A stretch of 64,000 nt of DNA from Variovorax beijingensis (GTDB lineage Bacteria; Pseudomonadota; Gammaproteobacteria; Burkholderiales; Burkholderiaceae_C), in the NCBI RefSeq assembly GCF_007828835.1, contig NZ_VIVL01000007.1:186001-250000 (forward strand). Reading direction: 5' to 3'. Within the stretch, counting starts at the first letter, position 1. Every line of letters begins with the position of its first letter. Positions 37,400-44,459 of this stretch are shown here, in pieces. The position numbers and the translations under genes were made by a program. The notes below the pieces were generated by a model. That model did not search any database and was not told where the DNA came from. It saw only the letters and a list, made by a program, of their open reading frames with translations.

Positions 37400-37633
37400 T
37401 CAGGCCGAAGCGGTCTTGTAATAGCGCTTGACGTGTTCGCTCAGCGAATAGCCGCCGCCTTTTTCAGGCGCGGGCTTCGCCGCGGGCGCTGCGGCTTCGA
37501 CGGCCGCCGCGGGGGTGTCGACCATCTTCGGAAGCACCGAAACCGCGGCAACCGCGGCACCGGCGCCGGCGGCACCTAGAAAGAAACCTCGACGCGAGGC
37601 CGGCTGGGTGCCGGCCGCTTGGCTGTCCTGCAT
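37400..37633 (-). CDS. Small Tat-signal protein of the formate dehydrogenase cluster
   Basis: The 77-residue protein has a twin-arginine motif (ASRRGFFLGAAGAG, residues 12-25), a hydrophobic stretch to about residue 37, then a Pro/Ala/Lys linker and a conserved-looking tail GGGYSLSEHVKRYYKTASA. Proteins of this shape stand upstream of the catalytic subunit in several proteobacterial Fdh clusters (FdhX-like). They may form a small extra subunit or help export, but no function is proven. It is the first gene after a 109-bp intergenic space. Confidence 0.85.
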   Translation of the reverse strand: MQDSQAAGTQPASRRGFFLGAAGAGAAVAAVSVLPKMVDTPAAAVEAAAPAAKPAPEKGGGYSLSEHVKRYYKTASA

Positions 37634-37662
37634 GTGATCTCCAGGAGTGGCTGGGGGACAAA

Positions 37663-37692
37663 CCAGATATGAACCGATTTGCATACATCTGG
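37663..37692. promoter_or_regulatory. Candidate regulatory palindrome upstream of the membrane formate dehydrogenase genes
   Basis: CCAGAT ... ATCTGG is a perfect 6-bp inverted repeat with an 18-bp spacer, 30 bp upstream of the small Tat protein start. It is inside the only gap over 100 bp between fdhD and modB, so a secondary promoter for the fdh subunit genes is likely here. I cannot name the regulator. Confidence 0.3.
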
Positions 37693-37742
37693 ATACTAGT
37701 CGAGACCCTTATTCCCGACCATCAAGCTCTTCCTTTGAACGA

Positions 37743-38360
37743 TCAACCGAGCATGTCGAAGCCCTGGACTTCGACCTCGGCGAAGGCCCGGGTGAAGCCG
37801 GCCAGCGACGCATAGAAATGCGCCTTCGGATGTTGGGCCACCGCATCGCACAGCGTCGGCAGCCACGACTGCAGGTGGGTGGCAAAAAAAGCCTGCTGCT
37901 GCGCGAGGTTGGCCACCGCCGCGTCGTCGCCGGCAATAAGGTAGCGCATCACCTCGAACAGGCAGGCAACATGGTCTTCGCTTTCGGACACGGCCTCGCC
38001 GCGCGCGAGCCCGAGCCGTGCCAGGTCGGTGCGCAGCTGCGCCAGCGGCTTGTCGTTGAGAAAGCCGCTCAGGTAGTGCGAGCCGAACAGGTAGATCTCG
38101 GGCTTGCCCATGCCGCCGAAGAGCGCGTCGTACTCGGCATGCACCGCGGCCGCGTCGGTGCCGCGCGCCGCGCCGACCAGCTGCCGCCAGGGCTCCTCGA
38201 GGAAGGCGCCGGCCGCGGGCGCCTCGGTGGGCGCCACGCCGAAGGCGCCGAGCAGCTCGGCGTCGGGCGCCGCATACCAGAGGCGCGCGAGCAGGCCGTA
38301 GACCTCGGCCCGCGCGATCTCCTCGTCGAGCGCCGAGGTCATGGGAGGAAATTCGCTCAT
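37743..38360 (-). CDS. TorD/DmsD-family chaperone for formate dehydrogenase
   Basis: The 205-residue all-helical protein matches the TorD-type redox enzyme maturation chaperones. YDALFGGMGKPEIYLFGSHYLSGF carries the family core motif, followed by SEDHVACLFEVMRYLI. Such chaperones bind Tat signal peptides and keep the apo-enzyme folded until the cofactor is loaded. The ATG at 38360 overlaps the upstream stop in ATGA. Its neighbours make the catalytic subunit or the small Tat protein its likely client. Confidence 0.9.
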   Translation of the reverse strand: MSEFPPMTSALDEEIARAEVYGLLARLWYAAPDAELLGAFGVAPTEAPAAGAFLEEPWRQLVGAARGTDAAAVHAEYDALFGGMGKPEIYLFGSHYLSGFLNDKPLAQLRTDLARLGLARGEAVSESEDHVACLFEVMRYLIAGDDAAVANLAQQQAFFATHLQSWLPTLCDAVAQHPKAHFYASLAGFTRAFAEVEVQGFDMLG

Positions 38361-40495
38361 AGCTGCGTGATCTTCATTTCGTTTTGCGCGCTGTACAGGT
38401 CGATCACCCGGCAGTCGCTGCACATCTTGAGCCGCTCGAGCGCCTCGCCCTGGAACATGGCGTGGCCCGCGAGCCTGCCGAGCATCGCCTCGATGGCCTT
38501 CTGCGTGCCGAAGGGCTTGCCGCAGCGGATGCAGGCCCAGGGCTTGGCCTCGTTGAGCACCACGGGCTGCTTGCGCTCGGGGGCGGCGAGCAGGCGCGGC
38601 ACGAGCGCAATCGCGTTCTCGGGGCAGGTGGTTGCGCACAGCCCGCACTGCACGCAGTTCTTCTCGATGAAGCGCAGCTGCGGCGCATTCTGGTTGTCCT
38701 GCAGCGCGCTCGCGGGGCAGGCGCTCACGCAGGCCAGGCACAGCGTGCAGCTGTCCCTGTTGACCGTGACCGCGCCAAAGGGGGAGCCGGCGGGCAGTGC
38801 GATTTCAAGCGCTGCAGCGGCATCGGCAGGCGGCGCCGAAAGCGCCGGCGCCTGTGCCATCAGGTGGTCGAGCGTCATCTCGAGCGTGCCGCGCTTCTCG
38901 GCGCCCACGGCAAAGCGCGCGGCAGCGGCGGGCACGCGCTGGCGCGTGGCGCGCAGGCCCGCCAGGGCCGCATCGAGTGCCGCCGGCGTGCCAGCCTCGA
39001 CCAGGTGGAAGTGGGTGCCGGAGTAGCCCAGGCCCGTCAGCAGCGCCTGCGCGACGGCCATCTGCTTCTTCAGCGCTTCGAGGTATTGCGGCGCCTCCTC
39101 GCCGATGGCGAGCACCGCCACCTGCGAGGCGCCGAAGGCGATGGCGCTGAGCCACAGGTCGATGCCGGTGCTCGCAACATGCATGAGCGCCACCGGCAGC
39201 ACGTGCGCGGGCACGCCGGCGAGGCCGTCGCGCTTGCCGCGCCCCAGCTGGGCCGCGCGGCCGAGCTGTTCGATGAGCACCTGCCCGCCCTCTTCGCTGT
39301 GCAGCAGCACCGTGGCGTCGCGGCCGCCGGCCCCAAGATAGGTGGCGAGCAGCGTGCGCAGCTTGCGGCCCTGGTCGGGCGTGCGCGGGTAGGTGTAGCC
39401 CAGCGCACCGGTCGGGCACACGGTGGTGCAGGCGCCGCAGCCCACGCACAGCTGCGGATTGACGACGATGCGCTGGCGCTCCTTGTCGCTCGAGATGGCA
39501 TGCGCCGAGCAGACCTCGACGCAGGCGTTGCAGCCCACCACCTCGTTGCGGCTGTGGGCGCAGAGCTTCTGCTTGTAGTCGAAGAATTTCGGCTTTTCGA
39601 ATTCACCCACCAGCTCGCGCAGGCGCAGCACGGTCGACAGACCCTCGGCATGCGCCAGCCCACCGGCCAGGTGGAAATAGCCCTGCGGCGGCGCATGCCA
39701 GTCGATCAGCGCGTTCGCACCCAGGTCGAGCACCAGGTCGAACTCGGCATCGAGCGCCTCGGACGCGCGGCCGAAGTGGATGGCGCCGGCTACGCTGCAG
39801 GCTTTTTCGCAGTCGCGGTGCGAGGTGCACTTCGCCATGTCGATCTGGTAGTCGAGCCCGATCGCCTGCTCGGGGCAGGCGCTCAGGCACGCATTGCAGC
39901 GCGTGCACAGATCGAGGTCGATGGGGTTGTCGCGCGTCCACCGCAGCGAAAAGGCGCCGAGCCAGCCCGTGAGCGATGCGATGCGCCCCGCCATCACGGG
40001 CCAGCGGCGTTCCTGGGCGCCGCCGGCGGCGCCGGGGCCGGTGGAGAAGATGGAGACCTGCAGCGAATCGGCCACCAGCGCGGCGGCCTTCTCGGCCGCA
40101 TCGAGCGGGCCGACGATCAAGAGCCGGCCCCGGCTCGCGTAGCTCACGGTCGCAACCGGATCGGGCTCGGGCAGGTGGGCCGCGGCCAGCAGCGCGGCGA
40201 TCTTGGGGCTCGCGCTCTTGGCGTCGCGGCTCCAGCCGCCGGTTTCGCGGATGTTCACGAAGCGGATCGGCGAGGTTGCGCCCTCGGTCTGTTCGGCCAG
40301 CTCGGTGAACAGCCTGCGCTCCTGCGTGCAGGCCACCACCACGTCGTCGCCCGAGCGGATGGCGCGCTGGAAAGCCGGCGCCTCGCGGCGGCACAGGGTG
40401 GAATGAAGGGGCAGCGGCTCAGCCAGCGCCGCGCCGAGCGTCTTCGGCTCGAGCGGCATCGTCTGGTTGCAGTCGCAGATCAGCGTTGTGGTCAT
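38357..40495 (-). CDS. Large multi-[4Fe-4S] protein of the formate dehydrogenase cluster
   Basis: The 712-residue protein starts LICDCNQTMPL and has many ferredoxin-type motifs: CTRCNACLSACP, CTSHRDCEKACS, CNACVEVCS, CVGCGACTTVCP, CTLCLACVSACP, CVQCGLCATTCP, and C-terminal pairs CIRCG and CSDCR. That is enough for five or more clusters. No signal peptide is visible, so it is probably cytoplasmic. Homologues accompany DUF3305/DUF3306 and TorD genes in Fdh clusters. It may feed electrons or clusters to the maturing enzyme, but the role is not established. Its first 77 nt overlap the preceding gene in another frame. Confidence 0.88.
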   Translation of the reverse strand: MTTTLICDCNQTMPLEPKTLGAALAEPLPLHSTLCRREAPAFQRAIRSGDDVVVACTQERRLFTELAEQTEGATSPIRFVNIRETGGWSRDAKSASPKIAALLAAAHLPEPDPVATVSYASRGRLLIVGPLDAAEKAAALVADSLQVSIFSTGPGAAGGAQERRWPVMAGRIASLTGWLGAFSLRWTRDNPIDLDLCTRCNACLSACPEQAIGLDYQIDMAKCTSHRDCEKACSVAGAIHFGRASEALDAEFDLVLDLGANALIDWHAPPQGYFHLAGGLAHAEGLSTVLRLRELVGEFEKPKFFDYKQKLCAHSRNEVVGCNACVEVCSAHAISSDKERQRIVVNPQLCVGCGACTTVCPTGALGYTYPRTPDQGRKLRTLLATYLGAGGRDATVLLHSEEGGQVLIEQLGRAAQLGRGKRDGLAGVPAHVLPVALMHVASTGIDLWLSAIAFGASQVAVLAIGEEAPQYLEALKKQMAVAQALLTGLGYSGTHFHLVEAGTPAALDAALAGLRATRQRVPAAAARFAVGAEKRGTLEMTLDHLMAQAPALSAPPADAAAALEIALPAGSPFGAVTVNRDSCTLCLACVSACPASALQDNQNAPQLRFIEKNCVQCGLCATTCPENAIALVPRLLAAPERKQPVVLNEAKPWACIRCGKPFGTQKAIEAMLGRLAGHAMFQGEALERLKMCSDCRVIDLYSAQNEMKITQL

Positions 40496-41075
40496 CGGTC
40501 TTCTGGCTTGCGGGCTGCGCATCTGCAACCTGCTGGCTGGGGAGGAATTCCTCCGGAGGCTGGGACTGTGCCACGTCCGGCGGTGCGGCGCCTTGCGGGG
40601 TTTCCGCGGGGACAGCGGGTTCCTGCTGTTGCGCCTCGGCCTCTTCCTCGTGCTCGAACAGCCTGAGGAACTTGGCGCTGGCCATCTGGCGCAGCACGCT
40701 GTCGGGAATCGGCGTCGATTGGGAGTAGTCGTCGACGTAAGTGTCCATGCCGTCCATCACATTGAACTGCGGGTCGGCAAAGAGCTTTCTAAATGCCGTG
40801 TTTTTAACCTCTGGCGCGACGTTCCTGGCCATGAAGGGCCGGAAGTCGGACTCGGGCGTGAGCGCCTGTGCGTCGGCGAGCGTGGGCGGGGGGATTTCCG
40901 CTTGCCCTTCGGCGGGAAGGCCGGCCGCGGGGCTCGCAGCTGCGGTCACAGGCGTTGGGGTTTCGACGCGCGCACCGGCCGCCTCTTCCACCTCTTGCAC
41001 GGCGGGAGGAGGCGAGAGCTCTTCGCGCGCTTCCTTCTTGCGGCGCGACCAGCGGTCGAAGAAATTCTCAGACAT
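40419..41075 (-). CDS. DUF3306 domain protein
   Basis: The 218-residue protein begins ENFFDRWSRRKKEAREE and has a central segment SDFRPFMARNVAPEVKNTAF followed by MDTYVDDYSQ, which define DUF3306. The rest is Pro/Ala/Glu/Gln-rich and likely disordered. The function is unknown; the family co-occurs with DUF3305 and formate dehydrogenase genes. The ATG at 41075 overlaps DUF3305 by 8 nt, and the 3' end overlaps the ferredoxin-like gene by 77 nt. Confidence 0.87.
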   Translation of the reverse strand: MSENFFDRWSRRKKEAREELSPPPAVQEVEEAAGARVETPTPVTAAASPAAGLPAEGQAEIPPPTLADAQALTPESDFRPFMARNVAPEVKNTAFRKLFADPQFNVMDGMDTYVDDYSQSTPIPDSVLRQMASAKFLRLFEHEEEAEAQQQEPAVPAETPQGAAPPDVAQSQPPEEFLPSQQVADAQPASQKTDDHNADLRLQPDDAARAEDARRGAG

Positions 41076-41613
41076 CGCCCGCTCCGCGCCCGCGCTTCTT
41101 CTCGGTCGACACGCTGGCCGCATTGCCGAAGCGGTCGACCAGCGGACGGAAGCTCTCGGGCCGCTTGCGGCGCTTGGGCTCGATCACGTAATGCGCCTGC
41201 ACGAAGCCGCGCATCCACTCGATCACCTCCTCGGGCGCGGGCACCTGCTCCACCGTTTCCTGCGCGTCGAGCCAGCGGCCGGCCTCGTTGTAGCTGAGGC
41301 TCACCACCACCGGCCGCGCGATCGGCTCGTCGGCCACCGTGGGCTCTTCCTCCATGCGCCACAGCACGAACCAGCAGGGCGCGGGCGTGGTGGCGTTCAG
41401 GTGGTAGCCCTCCACGTCGTCGCGGAACAGCTCGGTCTTGAAGCCGGGGTGCAGCCAGCGCTGCGCGCTCTCGTTCGCCTCGAGCAGGCGCGGCTCGGTG
41501 CCGAAGCCGGGCTGGTCGGGGCCGACGCTTTCGAGAATCCAGCGCCAGGACTGCCAGCGGCTCTCGACGCGCTCGCGGCGCATCACGACGGCAACGTCGA
41601 TGGAAGGATTCAT
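41068..41613 (-). CDS. DUF3305 domain protein
   Basis: The 181-residue protein opens SIDVAVVMRRERVESRWQSW, the DUF3305 signature, with tryptophan-rich stretches (RWILESVG, PCWFVLWRMEEEP) and a basic C-terminus. No signal peptide is seen. The function is unknown; it is encoded with DUF3306 in formate dehydrogenase clusters, which suggests a paired maturation or regulatory role. The ATG at 41613 is 31 bp after modC. Confidence 0.87.
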   Translation of the reverse strand: MNPSIDVAVVMRRERVESRWQSWRWILESVGPDQPGFGTEPRLLEANESAQRWLHPGFKTELFRDDVEGYHLNATTPAPCWFVLWRMEEEPTVADEPIARPVVVSLSYNEAGRWLDAQETVEQVPAPEEVIEWMRGFVQAHYVIEPKRRKRPESFRPLVDRFGNAASVSTEKKRGRGAGDV

Positions 41614-41644
41614 GCGGCGATCGTAGCGCCGCCGCATGCCGCTT

Positions 41645-42438
<794 letters not shown>

Positions 42439-42442
<4 letters not shown>

Positions 42443-43191
42443 GGCTTGCCGAAGCCGTGGCGCGCGAGCACCTCGCGCGCGGCGTCGCTGGAAAGAAAGG
42501 CCACGAAATCGCCGGCCAGGGTTTTCTGGCGGCTGTCGGCGACCACCGCGACCGGGTAGGTCACCGGCATGGTGGCCGCCGGCGCGAAGGCGACCCGGAC
42601 CTTCTCGCTCATCACGCCCGCATCGGTGCGGTAGACGAAGCCGGCCTCGACCTCGCCGCGGGCCACGTAGTCGAGCACCTGGCGCACGCTGTCGGCCTGC
42701 ACGAACTTGGGCTCGAGCACGCTCCAGAGCCCCGCGCCTTCCAGCACCTGCCGTGTGTAGCGGCCGACCGGCACGGTGGCTGTCTTGCCGACGGCAATCC
42801 TCCGGACGCCCGCGCCGGAAAGGTCCTGCAGCGACTTGACGCCGGCCGCGCCCTTGGCCGGCTCGATCAGCACCAGGGCGTTGCTCGCGAAGTTGCGGCG
42901 CGTGGCCGCATCGATGAGCTTCTGTTCGGCGGCGCGGCCCATGGTCTCCTGGTCGGCGCTTGCGAACACGTCGACCGGCGCGCCCTGCCCGATCTGCTGC
43001 AGCAGCACGCCCGAGGCCGCGAAATTGAAGCGCACCGTGGCGCCCGGCGTCGCGGCCTCGAACTTCGGGCCGAGCTCCTTGAACGCGTCCGTCAGGCTGG
43101 CGGCCGCGGACACGGTGATCTGCTGGGCCGCCGCGCCCAGCGGCAGCACCATGGCCAGCACAAGAGGCAGAAGAAGACGCAACGCACGCAT
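42439..43191 (-). CDS. modA: Molybdate-binding periplasmic protein
   Basis: The 250-residue precursor has a signal peptide (MRALRLLLPLVLAMVLPLGA, cleavage near AAA-Q at residue 23). The mature protein has the ModA oxyanion-binding pattern: VSAAASLTDAFKELG at the start, FNFAASGVLLQQI and VDVFASAD. It captures molybdate (or tungstate) for ModBC. Molybdenum is needed by both formate dehydrogenases encoded here. The order modB-modA-modC differs from the E. coli order modA-modB-modC. Confidence 0.95.
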
Positions 43192-43231
43192 GGACGGGTT
43201 TCCTGGTTTTCCTGGTTGGGGAGTGGATCGC

Positions 43232-43915
43232 TCAGCGCAGCGAGAAGAAGCGGTTCGACAGCACCAGCACGGTGACCGACAGCAGCGAGGTCACCACCAC
43301 CAGCAGCAGCGCGAGGTCGTCGTGGCCGGCCTGCACCGCGTCGTAGATGGCCATCGACAGGGTCTGGGTCTGCTGCGGAATGGAGCCCGCCACCATCAGC
43401 GAGGCGCCGAATTCGCCCATGGCGCGCGCGAACGCGAGCAGGGTGCCGGCCAGGATGCCGGGCCAGGCCAGCGGCAGCGTCACGCGCAGAAAAACCGAGA
43501 GCGGCGACTGGCGCAGCGTGCTGGCGGCGGCTTCGAGCGAGCGGTCCACGCCCGCGAAAGCGGCGCTGGCCGACTTCAGCACCAGCGGCAGCGCCACCAC
43601 GGCCGACGCCACCACGGCCCCATGCCAGCTGAAGATGATGCTGTAGTCGAAATGCTCGCGCAGCCAGCTGCCGAGCGGGCTGTGGCGCCCCGCCGCCACC
43701 AGGATGGCATAGCCGATGACCGTGGGCGGCAGCACCAGCGGCAGCATGAACACCGCCTCGAGCACCATGCGGCCCGGGAACCGCTTGCGCGCGAACACCC
43801 AGCCCAGCGCCACGCCGGCAACGAGCGCCAGCAGGGTCGCGACCGCGGCCACCTTGAGCGACAGCACCAGCGGGAACCAGTCGGCCGAGGCGATGAGGGA
43901 GTTCGTCGTATTCAT
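43232..43915 (-). CDS. modB: Molybdate ABC transporter permease
   Basis: The 227-residue inner-membrane protein has five to six helices and the ModB signature LPLVLPPTVIGYAILVAAGR. The coupling loop lies in EAAASTLRQSPLSVFLRVTLPLAWPG. I chose the ATG at 43915 (MNTTNSL); an upstream in-frame ATG at 43957 would add 14 residues but reaches into the intergenic region. The gene follows modE by 111 bp on the same strand. Confidence 0.95.
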   Translation of the reverse strand: MNTTNSLIASADWFPLVLSLKVAAVATLLALVAGVALGWVFARKRFPGRMVLEAVFMLPLVLPPTVIGYAILVAAGRHSPLGSWLREHFDYSIIFSWHGAVVASAVVALPLVLKSASAAFAGVDRSLEAAASTLRQSPLSVFLRVTLPLAWPGILAGTLLAFARAMGEFGASLMVAGSIPQQTQTLSMAIYDAVQAGHDDLALLLVVVTSLLSVTVLVLSNRFFSLR

Positions 43916-43989
43916 GAAGATACAACGCAATTGTTGCACGAACGGACCTTCCCCCACGCAGGGGCGTCCGTGGCAGGTGCAGGAGGATG

Positions 43990-44016
43990 GCGCCGATATC
44001 CCTTCGGATACAGCGC
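43990..44016. promoter_or_regulatory. Candidate ModE-type operator upstream of modB
   Basis: GCGCCGATATCC-CTTC-GGATACAGCGC is an imperfect palindrome: ATCC/GGAT arms are perfect and the GCGC ends match with a one-base shift. It lies 75 bp upstream of modB, just beyond the modE stop. Its CGC..ATA / ATA..GCG outline recalls the ModE box of other proteobacteria but does not fit closely. Regulation of modBAC by the adjacent ModE is plausible. Confidence 0.35.
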
Positions 44017-44026
44017 GTGGAACAGT

Positions 44027-44374
44027 TCAGGGTGCCAGCAGGCGCGTCAGCGCGCGCACGTCGGCCGCCGTGGCCAGGCGCGCGGCGTTCTCAATGGCAC
44101 GGTAGTGCTTGACGATTTCCTCGCCCACCGGGGTGAGCGCGGTGCCGCCGCCGCGCGAGCCGCCGGCCGCGGTGTTCACGGCCGGGGAACTCAGGGCGTG
44201 GTTCATCTCATCGATCAGCATCCAGGCACGCCGGTACGACATGCCCAGCTGGCGCGCCGCGGCCGAGATCGAGCCGGTTTCCGCCACCGCCTCCAGCACG
44301 GCGATCTTGCCGGGGCCGATGGCGATGCTGTCGTCCCTGTAGATGCGCAGGCGGAACTGGACTCTGGTTTTCAT
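44027..44374 (-). CDS. modE: ModE-like HTH regulator without molybdate-binding domain
   Basis: The 115-residue protein is the N-terminal ModE DNA-binding domain: GPGKIAVLEAVAETGSISAA, then RQLGMSYRRAWMLIDEMN, and a wing region with GGGTALTPVGEEIV. E. coli ModE (262 residues) adds two Mop-like domains that bind molybdate; these are absent. Short ModE forms exist in many bacteria, and how they sense molybdate is less clear. It is encoded between fdsA (85 bp upstream) and modB. Confidence 0.9.
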   Translation of the reverse strand: MKTRVQFRLRIYRDDSIAIGPGKIAVLEAVAETGSISAAARQLGMSYRRAWMLIDEMNHALSSPAVNTAAGGSRGGGTALTPVGEEIVKHYRAIENAARLATAADVRALTRLLAP

Positions 44375-44459
44375 GCCGGTGGTGATGCGAAGGAACGGTG
44401 CGGGAGGAGCTTGGCGCCAAGGTTAAACCATGGCCCCCGCTTCCGCCTCCGCCCCGCCC

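Noticed and set aside
33677..37579. Very long open frame (1300 codons) on the plus strand
   Set aside because: It is antisense to the formate dehydrogenase subunit genes and rich in His/Arg/Ala/Gly, as expected when GC-rich coding DNA is read on the wrong strand.
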